64,000 nt of DNA from Fervidobacterium thailandense (GTDB taxonomy: Bacteria > Thermotogota > Thermotogae > Thermotogales > Fervidobacteriaceae): assembly GCF_001719065.1 (NCBI RefSeq), contig NZ_LWAF01000001.1, positions 186,001-250,000 of the forward strand, in the 5' to 3' direction. Both the position numbers and the translations under genes were made by a program. The notes beneath the pieces are model-generated. The model was given only the letters and a program-made list of their open reading frames with translations. It was not told the DNA's origin and did not search any database. Positions 36,435-45,934 of this stretch are shown one piece after another (the first letter of the stretch is position 1; every line of letters starts with the position of its first letter).

Positions 36435-38121
36435 TGCGCTTAGAAGGAACGTTTTGAACCGAAACCTCAAGCTCGCACTTGTTGTCGTACTTTTTGTTGC
36501 AGTCATTTTTGCAATATTTATGCAGTACTACATCTCCGAAAGTCTCAGAAAAGATATCAGGATGCTCGATGAATCATTTAAAAGTCTGCTCGAATATTTT
36601 TGCAAGGCTCTGGAAGCCCAAAGTGTTGAGTATATAAAATTCGTAGAATCTGAGATAGAGTTCGTCGCAACCCTTGTGAAAAACGTTCCTGAGTTGGAAA
36701 CATTGCGGGAAATCAAGAACTTTTACATCTCGAACTTGCCACCAGCGCTAAACAACGTAGACGTGATCTTGTTGGATCGAAATGGTAAAGCAGTCATGGC
36801 CACGGGATTAGTTGGTGAACTTGATCTTACCAAGATGAAATTCAACTTGGAACAGAAAAGTGGTTTTTTCTTCGTGCCCAGCACGCGTTACCTTACATTT
36901 TTTTACACGCACCAGCTGAATGGGAATTACATAACGTTGATTCTCTACCTACGGCCGGAACTTTATGAGGCATTGTTTAGATCATTCACTATGAGAACTT
37001 CAAATTACTTAAGAAACATTACAGTTTACGTGGATTCTGAGAATAAGCTTGGATTTTCCAGCCGTTCGCCTGATAATATTTTGGCGAGTTCAAAAAAATT
37101 CCCTGTGATTTCAAGAAGTATCGTTGGGGCAACGTACTATAACAGGTATCGCCTTATGTCACCTTTTCTGGACGACAGCTACATTTATTTGAAAGTGAAT
37201 TTAAATTACGCTTCCTTCTTCAACTTCTTATTCGTGGGAATCATTGTTTTCGTGATAACTGTCATTGTTTCAACGGTGTTCTCCGTTAACTCGACTGTAG
37301 AACCTTTCGTTAAAGATATCACGAGGATTGAAACGGCTGTGAAAGAGATGGGAAACACTGGAATATTGCCTCCACAGGCTGATTTCGAAATAACCGAAAT
37401 AAATGACATATACACGGCTCTTGCTTCACTTGTTCAAGAGCTTAGCGCTTCTATGGAGGAACTTGAAGCAACAAACCAAGAATTGGAGAAGGCTTACTCT
37501 GAAATCTCAAAAAAGACCGAAGAATTTAAAATGCTACTGCTCCATATGTCGGAGAGACTCGCAGCTGTTGCCGAAGGTTACGACGAAAACACCGGACAAC
37601 ATATTTACCGCGTTAAGAAGCTCAGTGGTTTGATAGCAGAAAACCTGAATCTCGAACCCGATGTGGTAGAGGCGATAAAAATGTTTGCCAGTCTGCACGA
37701 CATAGGTAAGATTTTCATACCGAAGGAAATCCTCTTGAAGCCCGGAAAATTGACACCGGAAGAGTGGGAGATCATGAAGAAACATACCGAATTCGCAAAA
37801 CGAATACTGGATGTACCCGGATTTGAGCGTGCCCTGAGCATAGCATTGTATCACCACGAAAATTACGATGGTAGCGGTTATCCATTTGGTTTAAAAGGGG
37901 CCGAAATCCCCATAGAAGCTCAGATTGTTAAGATAGTCGATGTCTACGATGCGTTGAGATCCGACAGACCGTACAAGCGCGGTTACACTCATGAAGAAGC
38001 TATGAAGATCATCTTGGAAGGTGATGGTAGAACGTTGCCACAACACTTTGCACCGGAGGTATTACAGGTTTTCAGGGAGCTTTCCGAAGTGATTAACGAA
38101 GCGTGGGAAAGCGTTAGATAG
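36409..38121 (+). CDS. Membrane HD-GYP domain protein (probable cyclic-di-GMP phosphodiesterase)
   Basis: 570 residues: TM1 (~21-41), an extracytoplasmic sensor-like region (~45-268), TM2 (~271-292), a HAMP-like and coiled-coil linker (~300-385), and a C-terminal HD-GYP domain (~390-565). Catalytic elements are H430-D431 (SLHDIGK), H482-H483-E484 and the DGSGYP loop (487-492; GYP as in active enzymes), with DVYDALRSDRPYK after it. Such proteins hydrolyse c-di-GMP to pGpG or GMP in response to an external signal. GTG 36409 follows GGAGG by 5 nt. No diguanylate cyclase lies nearby. Confidence 0.9.
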   Translation: MRKMKLTVDALRRNVLNRNLKLALVVVLFVAVIFAIFMQYYISESLRKDIRMLDESFKSLLEYFCKALEAQSVEYIKFVESEIEFVATLVKNVPELETLREIKNFYISNLPPALNNVDVILLDRNGKAVMATGLVGELDLTKMKFNLEQKSGFFFVPSTRYLTFFYTHQLNGNYITLILYLRPELYEALFRSFTMRTSNYLRNITVYVDSENKLGFSSRSPDNILASSKKFPVISRSIVGATYYNRYRLMSPFLDDSYIYLKVNLNYASFFNFLFVGIIVFVITVIVSTVFSVNSTVEPFVKDITRIETAVKEMGNTGILPPQADFEITEINDIYTALASLVQELSASMEELEATNQELEKAYSEISKKTEEFKMLLLHMSERLAAVAEGYDENTGQHIYRVKKLSGLIAENLNLEPDVVEAIKMFASLHDIGKIFIPKEILLKPGKLTPEEWEIMKKHTEFAKRILDVPGFERALSIALYHHENYDGSGYPFGLKGAEIPIEAQIVKIVDVYDALRSDRPYKRGYTHEEAMKIILEGDGRTLPQHFAPEVLQVFRELSEVINEAWESVR

Positions 38122-38124
38122 TAC

Positions 38125-38152
38125 TTGACATATAACTTTGGTATGGTACAAT
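38125..38152 (+). promoter_or_regulatory. Promoter of rpsB
   Basis: Perfect -35 TTGACA (38125-38130), a 16-bp spacer and -10 TACAAT (38147-38152), immediately downstream of the HD-GYP stop codon. The leader to the rpsB ATG is about 115 nt. Confidence 0.75.
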
Positions 38153-38188
38153 TCATTTCCGATGCCCATTACGCACGCCAGGCCGTTT

Positions 38189-38226
38189 CCCACCTCGGTG
38201 CTTTGGGTTAAACCAAAGTCGGTGGG
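38189..38226 (+). promoter_or_regulatory. Structured rpsB mRNA leader (candidate autoregulatory element)
   Basis: In the untranslated leader an outer stem CCCACC (38189-38194)/GGTGGG (38221-38226) encloses an asymmetric internal loop (TCGGTG opposite TC) and an inner stem CTTTGG (38201-38206)/CCAAAG (38213-38218) with a GTTAAA loop. There is no T-run, so it is not a terminator. A protein-binding leader for S2 autoregulation is plausible, by analogy with other ribosomal-protein leaders. Confidence 0.5.
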
Positions 38227-38273
38227 TGAGAGGATGGCGGAGGCGTAAAACCAAATCTTGTGGAGGTGTAGGT

Positions 38274-39050
38274 ATGCCGGTAGTGACGATGAAACAGCTT
38301 CTTGAAGCGGGAGTCCACTTTGGGCACAGAACCCAGAGATGGAACCCGAAGATGAAACCGTACATCTACGGTGCCAGGAAAGGTATCTACATCATCGATC
38401 TGCAGAAAACTGTTAAGCTTCTGGATGAGGCTTATGATTTCGTAAGGGATGTTGCGAGTCGTGGAGGAACGATCCTGTTCGTTGGCACCAAGAAGCAGGC
38501 GCAGATGGTCGTAAAGAAAGAAGCGGAAAGGTGCGGAGGCTTCTACGTAAACAACAGGTGGCTTGGCGGTCTTTTGACCAACTTCCAAACCATCCAGACC
38601 AGGATCCAAAGGTTGAAGGAACTCGAAGAGATGGAAGCCAACGGTGAACTTGACAAGCTTCCAAAGAAAGAGCAGAGTAAGCTAAGAAAAACTCTTGAAA
38701 AGCTCAGAAAGAACCTCGGCGGCGTCAAAAACATGAAGGGACTTCCCGATGTTGTTTTCATCGTGGATCCTCGGAAGGAAAAGATTGCCGTTCAGGAAGC
38801 TAATTACCTCAAGATCCCAATCGTTGCAATGGTCGATACTAACTGCGATCCTGATCCGATCGATTATGTGATACCGTCAAACGACGATGCAATAAGGGCC
38901 ATCGCCCTGATAACGAGTAAGATCGCCGATGCGTATCTTGAGGGCCGCGAAGGTGTGCCTTACAGCCCAGAGGCGGCAACCGAGAGTGCAGAAGTGCCTG
39001 AAGAAATTGAAATTAGCGTTCCGGAAGACTTGGATGAGGAAGAAATCTGA
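38274..39050 (+). CDS. rpsB: 30S ribosomal protein S2
   Basis: Typical S2: [30 protein letters not shown] near the start, [81 protein letters not shown], and an acidic tail (PEDLDEEEI) seen in many S2 proteins. 258 residues from ATG 38274 behind GGAGGTG. Unlike most bacteria, tsf (EF-Ts) does not follow; a terminator ends the gene and hrcA comes next. Confidence 0.98.
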   Translation: MPVVTMKQLLEAGVHFGHRTQRWNPKMKPYIYGARKGIYIIDLQKTVKLLDEAYDFVRDVASRGGTILFVGTKKQAQMVVKKEAERCGGFYVNNRWLGGLLTNFQTIQTRIQRLKELEEMEANGELDKLPKKEQSKLRKTLEKLRKNLGGVKNMKGLPDVVFIVDPRKEKIAVQEANYLKIPIVAMVDTNCDPDPIDYVIPSNDDAIRAIALITSKIADAYLEGREGVPYSPEAATESAEVPEEIEISVPEDLDEEEI

Positions 39051-39098
39051 AGCTCGAAAACTGTTAACAATCGTAAGTTTTTCAATAACGTTATGGTG

Positions 39099-39133
39099 GC
39101 GGGTAGACTGTTCGGGTCTACCCGCTTTTGTTT
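39099..39133 (+). terminator. Rho-independent terminator of rpsB
   Basis: A 10-bp stem GCGGGTAGAC (39099-39108)/GTCTACCCGC (39116-39125) with a TGTTCGG loop, followed by TTTTGTTT. It isolates rpsB from the heat-shock operon. Confidence 0.88.
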
Positions 39134-39148
39134 CGGTAACCCCCACCC

Positions 39149-39176
39149 TTGACAAAATAAGCTTTAATGTTATAAT
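39149..39176 (+). promoter_or_regulatory. Promoter of the hrcA-grpE-dnaJ operon
   Basis: Consensus -35 TTGACA (39149-39154), a 16-bp spacer and consensus -10 TATAAT (39171-39176). The CIRCE-like repeat begins 4 bp after the -10, so a bound repressor would cover the transcription start. Confidence 0.85.
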
Positions 39177-39180
39177 CTTG

Positions 39181-39207
39181 TTAGCAAACAATGAATTGGA
39201 TTGCTAA
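39181..39207. promoter_or_regulatory. CIRCE-like HrcA operator (diverged)
   Basis: Inverted repeat TTAGCAAAC-N9-GATTGCTAA. The classical CIRCE is TTAGCACTC-N9-GAGTGCTAA. The 9-9-9 geometry and the outer TTAGCA/TGCTAA are kept while the inner three bases differ, and the arms match each other at 8 of 9 positions. Its placement over the start site directly before hrcA supports autoregulation by HrcA. Confidence 0.75.
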
Positions 39208-39255
39208 CTCGTGTGATAATTCCCTCGAAAACGGGTGTACCTGGAGGGAAACGAT

Positions 39256-40281
39256 ATGGATTTGACGGAACGCCAGAAGAAGGTGTTGTACTGTATCGTC
39301 AAAGAGTACATCAGCAGCAAAACTCCGGTGAGTTCGAAACGTGTGCTAGAGACAGCTACCATTGAGCGTTCCGGGGCCACAATTCGTAACGACATGAATC
39401 GCTTGATGAAACTGGGTTATATATACCAACCACACACGTCGGCTGGGCGCGTGCCAACCGACAAAGGTCTCAGATTTTACGTCAACGAATTGCTGAAGAT
39501 CAGGGAGGAAATCCGTCAAAGAGGTACACAAGTTGAAACCGTTGCAAGATTCCCGATAGGTGACATGGAAAAGGTGCTCACCGGGGCAGCGAAGCTGCTG
39601 AGCTCTTCAACGAAGGGGTTTGTCGTTATTGAAAAACCAAGTCCGCTGAATTTGAGAATAAAGAGGATAGTGATAACACCTGTCAGCAAGACGTTCTCGA
39701 TCGCCAACGTGGTAACCACACTCGGCCTGAGTTCTTCCATACCTTTATCCCATGCAGAAATTGATGATCTAACGGAAATTGAACGTGTTTTAAATAAGAT
39801 GATGAGCGGGATTACACTGAGTGAGTTCAAAGCCAAGTTAAAGACGGTGCTTTCGAAGGTGTCGGAGCTCACTGACTTCATCAGCGAAAATACGACCAAG
39901 GGATTCATTGATATTGTTGAAAGATTATCTTTCGAATCTTATGAAGACTACATACACGTTGGCCTTGCCAATTTAGTTGCCAACGAGAGGGTACGCGAGG
40001 ATAAGATTCATCACCTTATCGCTTATGTTTCAAGCGATACGTTTTTCAAAGAACTCTTTGAGTTGAAGGACGGTATTTACATAGGTAAAGAACACGGTCT
40101 GAAGTTCCTCGAAGATTTTTCCATCATCATTGATAGATTCAAACTCGAAGAACGACCTCTTGGCAGGGTTGCTACCATCTTTGATAAGTATGGTGACTAC
40201 GATAGCGTGATCGAAAGTTTCGAATACATGTTGAACAGGTTATCCGAGTATTTTACCGTTGTCTCAAGAAATGTAGAGTAG
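39256..40281 (+). CDS. hrcA: Heat-inducible transcription repressor HrcA
   Basis: HrcA represses chaperone genes through CIRCE. The N-terminal winged-helix is clear: LTERQKKVLYCIVKEYISSKTPVSSKRV, SGATIRNDMNRLMKLGYIYQPHTSAGRVPTDKGLRFYV. The GAF-like and dimerisation parts follow, with the C-terminal FEYMLNRLSEYFTVVSR. 341 residues from ATG 39256 (GGAGGGAAACGAT upstream). It is the first gene of hrcA-grpE-dnaJ; dnaK is not in the operon. Confidence 0.96.
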   Translation: MDLTERQKKVLYCIVKEYISSKTPVSSKRVLETATIERSGATIRNDMNRLMKLGYIYQPHTSAGRVPTDKGLRFYVNELLKIREEIRQRGTQVETVARFPIGDMEKVLTGAAKLLSSSTKGFVVIEKPSPLNLRIKRIVITPVSKTFSIANVVTTLGLSSSIPLSHAEIDDLTEIERVLNKMMSGITLSEFKAKLKTVLSKVSELTDFISENTTKGFIDIVERLSFESYEDYIHVGLANLVANERVREDKIHHLIAYVSSDTFFKELFELKDGIYIGKEHGLKFLEDFSIIIDRFKLEERPLGRVATIFDKYGDYDSVIESFEYMLNRLSEYFTVVSRNVE

Positions 40282-40321
40282 TGTAAACAGTCCTGGAAAG
40301 CCATCGAAGGAGGTGTTAACG

Positions 40322-40927
40322 ATGTGGGAAACGGAAAAGAAAATAAATGGTGAACCTATGGAAAGCGTAGATCAAGGTACGGAACATGTTCAGGAAAAAC
40401 CAGCGGAGGGAGCCGGAGAAACTCAAGAAGTTCCGAATCTGGAAGAGGAGAACAAGTTACTCAAAGAGAAAGTAACCGAGCTTGAATCGCAACTAAAAGA
40501 GATACAGAACGCGGCGAGGATAATAAAGGCGAATTTCGAGAACTACAAGCTTGACGTGGAAAGACAGATCCGCGAGGTCTCGAAAAGCTCCGTTTTGAGA
40601 TTTGTAAAGATCCTTCTCCCGGTTGTCGACGATTTCAAACGCGCCTTTGCATACTATGAGCAGACCAAAGACCTGGAGGAGTTTTACAAGGGAATCACGA
40701 AGATTTACGAGAAGTTTTTGAAGATCCTCGAAAACGAAGGCCTCAAGGTTATTGACACCTCTGGAAAATTCGATCCGTTCCTCCACGAAGCTTTCGAAAA
40801 GGAAGAGCGCGATGACGTGGAGGAATACACAATTTTAAGTGTTATTGAAGATGGTTACATCTTCAACGGTCAGGTGGTGAAACCGGCCAAGGTCAAGGTC
40901 TCGGTGAGACCGAGAGAACAAAAGTGA
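40322..40927 (+). CDS. grpE: Nucleotide exchange factor GrpE
   Basis: GrpE releases ADP from DnaK. An acidic, disordered N-terminus (~1-40) leads into a long coiled coil ([21 protein letters not shown]) and the conserved C-terminal beta domain: [55 protein letters not shown] and [15 protein letters not shown]. 201 residues from ATG 40322, preceded by AAGGAGGTG. Confidence 0.95.
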   Translation: MWETEKKINGEPMESVDQGTEHVQEKPAEGAGETQEVPNLEEENKLLKEKVTELESQLKEIQNAARIIKANFENYKLDVERQIREVSKSSVLRFVKILLPVVDDFKRAFAYYEQTKDLEEFYKGITKIYEKFLKILENEGLKVIDTSGKFDPFLHEAFEKEERDDVEEYTILSVIEDGYIFNGQVVKPAKVKVSVRPREQK

Positions 40928-40937
40928 GGTGTCCGCG

Positions 40938-42059
40938 ATGCCTAAAAAGGACTACTACGAAATACTGGGCGTTCCGAGAAACGCCTCAGATGAGGAAATA
41001 AAGGCTGCTTACAAGAGACTTGTGAAGGAATGGCACCCTGACAAACAACCCGAGGAACGCAAAAAGTACGCAGAGCAAAAATTCAAAGAAATACAAGAAG
41101 CCTATGAGGTGCTTTCGGATCCTCAGAAGAGAGCTATGTACGATAAGTTTGGCTACGTGGGCGAAGGTATCCCATACGAGTACCAATACACGAGTAGTGG
41201 TGGAGGTTTTGGATTCGAAGACATTTTCCGTGACTTTTTCAACGACGATATTTTCAACATATTCTTCGGAGATCAGAGAACGCAATCGCGCACACGTACG
41301 ACCTCAAGACGCACTCCTCGCAGGGGAGAGGATATCCAACTGGACGTGACTGTCACCGAGCGTGAGGTTTTTACAGGAAAGAGTGTTACCATTGAATACG
41401 AGAGGTACGAAGCTTGCGACCATTGTCGAGGCGAAGGTGTTGAACCTGGGAGTAGGAGTGTCACGTGCTCAAAGTGCCACGGAACGGGGGTTGTCAGGGA
41501 AGAAAGGCGCACACCGTTTGGTGTATTTATCAACCAGTATACTTGTGATGTTTGTGGCGGTACGGGAACAGTTCCGGGAGAGGTGTGCCACGTTTGTCAT
41601 GGGACTGGGCGCGTGAGAAGGCGAAGTTCTCTGATCCTCGATATTCCCGCCGGAGTTGAGGATGGTCAAGTGTTCAAACTCCCGCGTCGTGGTAACGCTG
41701 GACTGTACGGTGGTGAGTACGGAGATCTATACGTACGGGTCCACGTGCAAAGAACATCTGGACTGAGACGCGAGGGTGATGATATAATCGTTGATGCGAC
41801 CGTTGACTACGTTACGGCTATACTTGGTGGAAAAATAAAGGTTACGCTACCAAACGGGGAACTGGTCGATGTCGAGATTCCAGCTGGCACACAGCCAAAC
41901 GAGCGTATAACGGTGCGTGGCAAAGGATTCCCAAATCAACGAACAGGGCGCAGGGGAAATTTGATTGTGAACGTGAATGTGGAAATACCAAGGAGAGTTT
42001 CCAAAAAGGAAAGAGAACTGCTCGAAGAAATCGCGCGGCTCAGGGGTGTTGAAATTTGA
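40938..42059 (+). CDS. dnaJ: Chaperone protein DnaJ
   Basis: A full-length type I DnaJ (373 residues): J domain with HPD at 33-35 (KEWHPDKQ), a Gly/Phe-rich region ([16 protein letters not shown]), a zinc-finger domain with four CxxCxGxG-type repeats ([32 protein letters not shown]), and the substrate-binding C-terminus ([22 protein letters not shown]). ATG 40938 lies behind GAGGTG. The downstream gene starts inside its stop codon region, showing tight coupling. Confidence 0.97.
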   Translation: MPKKDYYEILGVPRNASDEEIKAAYKRLVKEWHPDKQPEERKKYAEQKFKEIQEAYEVLSDPQKRAMYDKFGYVGEGIPYEYQYTSSGGGFGFEDIFRDFFNDDIFNIFFGDQRTQSRTRTTSRRTPRRGEDIQLDVTVTEREVFTGKSVTIEYERYEACDHCRGEGVEPGSRSVTCSKCHGTGVVREERRTPFGVFINQYTCDVCGGTGTVPGEVCHVCHGTGRVRRRSSLILDIPAGVEDGQVFKLPRRGNAGLYGGEYGDLYVRVHVQRTSGLRREGDDIIVDATVDYVTAILGGKIKVTLPNGELVDVEIPAGTQPNERITVRGKGFPNQRTGRRGNLIVNVNVEIPRRVSKKERELLEEIARLRGVEI

Positions 42060-43396
42060 AGCTTGAACGTTCAAAGTTGAAAGCACGTAATCGATACAAA
42101 GCATCAGTCTCACAAGTTAGGAAGCTGATAATACTCCCAGTCATTATTGTGCTGGGGGCTCTTTTTTTCCTTTATTCGATCTCGTACGCGGATAGAACCG
42201 CCAGTTTGAAAGGTAGTTCCGAGAACGAAGCACCGAAGAACGATGTGCTTGACGTATCCTACACCGACTCGGGCGCAAAGGAGGTAAGGTTTCACAAGAC
42301 CTTACCAACGGCAAAAGGTTTCATTTCAGTCGGAACATGTTACACTAGTGACGAGTTGAAATACCAGCTTTTGGTGGTCTTTTTTGATTCTAACTTCGTG
42401 GAGCAGTGGAGATTTGAATTCGGAGACACGGGTGATGAATGGGCTTTCGATGTTGTCGAGGATGAGGGGTACATCATCGTTGGGGTCACAGGCTCAAAAA
42501 AGTACGGTGTGCGCGGACGATACGACGTAGTAGTTCTGAAGTTGGACTATGCTGGAAAATTACAATGGTACCGACTTTACAGCGGGCCGGACTGGGATAG
42601 GGCTTATAAAATCGTGAAGATGCCAACTGGCTACGCGCTCGCCGGTGATAATTATTTGAAAGGTTTCGATGTGAGTACGAACTTTGGAGAACACGACTTC
42701 TGGCTTGTTGCAATAGACAAAAACGGAAACAAGCTCTGGGATCGTAGCTTTGGAGGACTTAAATGGGATAGGGCGTATGCGCTAACTTTTGTTGACGATA
42801 GGAACTTACTTGTAGTCGGGGGTTCGAGTAACTCATTCAGCGACGGTAAGCGATACGACAGTTACATTGTTGCGTACGACCTGAGTGGAAACTTGGTTTG
42901 GAGATTACCCTTGGTCATCAAAAACGGAAGTGTGTGGGTTACCGATTTAAGGACGGCCAGCGGTTCTATTTACGCCGCCGGGTACGTTGTCGAATTCGTT
43001 GCTGACGGTGGAAGAACCAATGGTGTAAGACCTGTTGAAAGAGGCTTCTTGGCAAAGATCACCTCAGCCGGTAAGTTGGAATACTTTAGGGTCTTTGGCC
43101 AGGATATAAGGTTGCATGCGTTTGATTTACTGGAAAAATCCGAAACTCACGAAACTTTTGCTGTGGCTGGATACAAGGATGTGTCCGGTTCGAAAAGGCC
43201 TTGGCTTGCGAGTGTGACCATCGACGTACAAGGAGAAATATCCCAAAATACTGTCCCGACTGAGATGAACTATGAGAACAACTACGGTATGTTTTTCGAT
43301 GTACAAGTTGTACGTAACCCCAAAAGTTTGATTTTGAGTGGAAAAAAACTCGTGAACGGCAAATTCGTAGGTATATTACGTCGGATAACCTTCTGA
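42056..43396 (+). CDS. Membrane-anchored beta-propeller-like protein
   Basis: 446 residues: a basic N-terminus, one membrane segment ([20 protein letters not shown], about 24-43), then an extracytoplasmic region of at least five repeating ~50-60 residue units, each with a pattern like [10 protein letters not shown]...[16 protein letters not shown] or [24 protein letters not shown]. This is typical of delta-60/WD-like propeller repeats. Function is unknown; such proteins often mediate binding at the cell surface. TTG 42056 overlaps the dnaJ stop by 4 bp, with GGGGTG at good spacing, so it is probably heat-shock co-expressed. Confidence 0.75.
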   Translation: MKLERSKLKARNRYKASVSQVRKLIILPVIIVLGALFFLYSISYADRTASLKGSSENEAPKNDVLDVSYTDSGAKEVRFHKTLPTAKGFISVGTCYTSDELKYQLLVVFFDSNFVEQWRFEFGDTGDEWAFDVVEDEGYIIVGVTGSKKYGVRGRYDVVVLKLDYAGKLQWYRLYSGPDWDRAYKIVKMPTGYALAGDNYLKGFDVSTNFGEHDFWLVAIDKNGNKLWDRSFGGLKWDRAYALTFVDDRNLLVVGGSSNSFSDGKRYDSYIVAYDLSGNLVWRLPLVIKNGSVWVTDLRTASGSIYAAGYVVEFVADGGRTNGVRPVERGFLAKITSAGKLEYFRVFGQDIRLHAFDLLEKSETHETFAVAGYKDVSGSKRPWLASVTIDVQGEISQNTVPTEMNYENNYGMFFDVQVVRNPKSLILSGKKLVNGKFVGILRRITF

Positions 43397-43403
43397 AAGT
43401 GTT

Positions 43404-43766
43404 TCAAACGCCGTCTTCTTTGTGGAAAAACAGGTGCGAGATTGAACCGATTACCACGCCCAAGATCATGTGAGCAAAGCCAAAAGAGGCTCCCCCCTTT
43501 GCCAATGCCGAAAGTAGAACGTGGACCGATTCAACATCCTTAAAGAGCAAGTATCCGATCAGCTGGGTTAGGAAAAATGCTCCTATCGGGGCGGCGATGT
43601 TACACATCAACGTGGACACAAACTTTAATTCCTTACCGCACACGAAAGCCAAGATCAGAATAAAGAATTCTGGAAAAAAGCCGATTGCAAAGTTTTCAAA
43701 AACTCTGTACACAATTGCGTAAGTCTCGGCTAAAATCAGCGTTCCAACTATCAGTGCTGTCATCAT
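43404..43766 (-). CDS. Small four-helix membrane protein, unknown function
   Basis: A 120-residue protein with four hydrophobic segments (about 4-22, 28-44, 51-73, 85-112) ending in the hydrophilic HKEDGV. It has Gly/Ala-rich helices (IAAPIGAFFLTQLIGYLL, GGASFGFAHMILGVVIGS). I do not recognise the family. It overlaps the end of the flavin reductase gene by 4 bp on the same strand, so both are made from one transcript; a membrane partner or an unrelated passenger are both possible. Confidence 0.65.
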   Translation of the reverse strand: MMTALIVGTLILAETYAIVYRVFENFAIGFFPEFFILILAFVCGKELKFVSTLMCNIAAPIGAFFLTQLIGYLLFKDVESVHVLLSALAKGGASFGFAHMILGVVIGSISHLFFHKEDGV

Positions 43767-44356
43767 TGCTCGTCACGCCCCAAGGTAGACTCGTTTAAAA
43801 ATCTTAAGGCATCTTCCTTCGTAAAGGATACGGAATTAACTGAATGTGCGCACGAGTAAAGATCGTTTCCCATGTACAGCAGAGTGCTCCTCCCTACTCC
43901 TGTGTTAAAGTAGTCCTCATCATAGTGGACACCGAGGATCTGTCCTACGTACAGAACATGGTCTCCAAGGGGTTCGAACTTTACCAACTTGCATTCGTAA
44001 ACGGCAACGGCCCTTTCGAGAATTGGAACGTTGAGAACATTTCCAATTGTCCACTCACCACCAGGTATCCTCGATTTATCGACCTCCCGCCCGGACAACC
44101 TGCCGAACGTGCCGGCTAACCTGTAGTCTTTAAAGTCAAGAAAGTTCAGCGAGAATTCGTGGGCTTTTTCAAGTAGTGACGAAGTAAAACGTTTTGGTGA
44201 TATGGCCACACCGTACAAAGGTGGATCGAAGGATAACTGCGTGTGCCACGCGGCGGACATAAAATTCACCACATCCCCCACCTTCACACCGACCACCGCA
44301 ACAGGGAAAGGGTAATGAAAGTAGAACTTCGAAGGATTCTTGGAAAACTTTTTCAT
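43763..44356 (-). CDS. Flavin reductase-like FMN-binding protein
   Basis: 197 residues with the split-barrel flavin reductase fold: FHYPFPVAVVGVKVGDVVNFMSAAWHTQLSFDPPLYGVAISPKRFTS, then EFSLNFLDFKDYRLAGTFGRLSGREVDKSR, VLYVGQILGVH. Family members bind FMN and act as NAD(P)H:flavin oxidoreductases or rubredoxin-type partners. ATG 44356 is favoured because GGGGGG is 6 nt upstream; ATG 44362 touches it. A perfect TATAAT -10 stands upstream on the minus strand. Confidence 0.85.
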   Translation of the reverse strand: MKKFSKNPSKFYFHYPFPVAVVGVKVGDVVNFMSAAWHTQLSFDPPLYGVAISPKRFTSSLLEKAHEFSLNFLDFKDYRLAGTFGRLSGREVDKSRIPGGEWTIGNVLNVPILERAVAVYECKLVKFEPLGDHVLYVGQILGVHYDEDYFNTGVGRSTLLYMGNDLYSCAHSVNSVSFTKEDALRFLNESTLGRDEQ

Positions 44357-44415
44357 TTTCATCCCCCCGATGGCAACTTTTACTTGCGTGAATCACGTTG
44401 AACACGCCTACCAAA

Positions 44416-44473
44416 ATTATACCATTGTGCGCGAAAATTGTTCTATTCATTTTCCTTGCCCGTGTGATATAAT
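44416..44473. promoter_or_regulatory. Divergent promoter pair, flavin reductase and gatA
   Basis: Minus strand: perfect TATAAT at 44417-44422 with a weak -35 about 17 bp upstream. Plus strand: TGATATAAT, an extended -10 with TATAAT at 44468-44473 and no good -35, about 84 bp before the gatA start. The rest of the 200-bp gap holds no gene. Confidence 0.5.
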
Positions 44474-44556
44474 AGCTTGTGAAATTCGTGTTCCTAGAGT
44501 TATAGAGTGGCCGATAAGAACACCGCCGGACAACACTTTCCTGGGAGGTGTGTTTT

Positions 44557-45930
44557 TTGATTTTGACAAAAGAAGATTTTAAAAAAATGACCCTTAAAGA
44601 GGCTCTCGCGTATCCTTCCAAAGAGGAGCTCGTCCAGCTTTCACTCGGAGTCATCGACGAAGAAGACAAGCGTCTCAACGCGTTCATAACGGTCAACAGA
44701 GCGCCTGGCAAGGGAATACCGATGGGAATAAAGGATAACATCAACATTCAAGGTCTTCCCACGACCTGTGCCTCGAAGATCCTGGCCAACTACGTTGCCA
44801 CGTTCGACGCAACCGTCATTAGAAAGCTGAGGAAAGCTGGTTTTGCGTTCATGGGAAAGACAAACCTCGACGAATTTGCAATGGGGGCGAGTACGGAATA
44901 TTCTGCCTTTGGACCTTCGCGAAATCCACACGACCTGGAGAGAGTTGCGGGTGGTAGTAGCGGTGGTTCGGCAGCTGCGGTTGCCTCCGGTGAAGTAATC
45001 GCCGCACTGGGTAGTGACACCGGTGGTTCTATAAGACAACCGGCGGCGTTCTGCGGAGTTGTGGGATTCAAACCTACTTACGGTTTGGTTTCGCGCTACG
45101 GTCTTGTAGCATTTGCCTCATCGCTTGATCAGATCGGGCCGATTACGAAAACGGTAGAGGATGCTGCTTTGGTTATGAACATTATTGCCGGGAAAGACGA
45201 GCACGATGCGACCACCGTTGATCGGGAAATCAACTTCACGGAATTCATAGGTAAGACGCTCGACGGTATGAAAATTGCGGTTGCAAAGCAATCGTTCAGT
45301 GAGGGTGTTGAGGACGGAATCAAAGAGAGAACCAACGAATTTATCAAGTTCATTGAGCGTTTGGGTAACAAGGTGGATGTCGTTGATATTCCGGAACTCA
45401 GGTACGTTGTTGCAACGTATTACATAATCGCTCCCGCTGAGGTTAGCTCTAACTTGGCCAGGTTCGATGGGGTGAAGTACGGCCTGAGGTTATCCGGTAA
45501 GTCACTCCGAGAACTTTACGAGAAAACCAGGGGAAACGGTTTTGGTGAAGAAGTGAGGAGGCGCATACTAATAGGCACCTTCACTTTGAGTGCGGCGTAT
45601 TATGACGCTTATTTCGAAAAGGCTCAGAAGGTCAGAAGGTTGATTTCAAAAAAATTTGCCGAGCTCTTTGAGAGTTACGATTTCGTCGTTACACCAACAG
45701 CTCCAGTTACTGCTTTTAAAGTGGGGTCGGTCTCCGACCCTATGGTTTATTATCTTATGGACATCTTCACCATACCAGCCAACTTGGCTGGACTACCGGC
45801 GATCAGCATTCCTTTTGGAAAAGTCGATCACTTACCCGTTGGTATGCAGATTATGGGGCCGAGATTTTCGGATGCCAAGTTACTCGGATTTGCTGATCAC
45901 GTGTTCAGGATGACGCACCACAAGGGGTGA
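44557..45930 (+). CDS. gatA: Glutamyl/aspartyl-tRNA amidotransferase subunit A
   Basis: GatA generates ammonia from glutamine for GatB. It has the amidase signature: the first catalytic Lys in [28 protein letters not shown], and [45 protein letters not shown], which holds the cis-Ser/Ser pair. The C-terminal [12 protein letters not shown] and [13 protein letters not shown] are normal. TTG 44557 is chosen because GGGAGG ends 8 nt before it; 457 residues. gatC is not adjacent. Confidence 0.96.
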   Translation: MILTKEDFKKMTLKEALAYPSKEELVQLSLGVIDEEDKRLNAFITVNRAPGKGIPMGIKDNINIQGLPTTCASKILANYVATFDATVIRKLRKAGFAFMGKTNLDEFAMGASTEYSAFGPSRNPHDLERVAGGSSGGSAAAVASGEVIAALGSDTGGSIRQPAAFCGVVGFKPTYGLVSRYGLVAFASSLDQIGPITKTVEDAALVMNIIAGKDEHDATTVDREINFTEFIGKTLDGMKIAVAKQSFSEGVEDGIKERTNEFIKFIERLGNKVDVVDIPELRYVVATYYIIAPAEVSSNLARFDGVKYGLRLSGKSLRELYEKTRGNGFGEEVRRRILIGTFTLSAAYYDAYFEKAQKVRRLISKKFAELFESYDFVVTPTAPVTAFKVGSVSDPMVYYLMDIFTIPANLAGLPAISIPFGKVDHLPVGMQIMGPRFSDAKLLGFADHVFRMTHHKG

Positions 45931-45934
45931 GACG

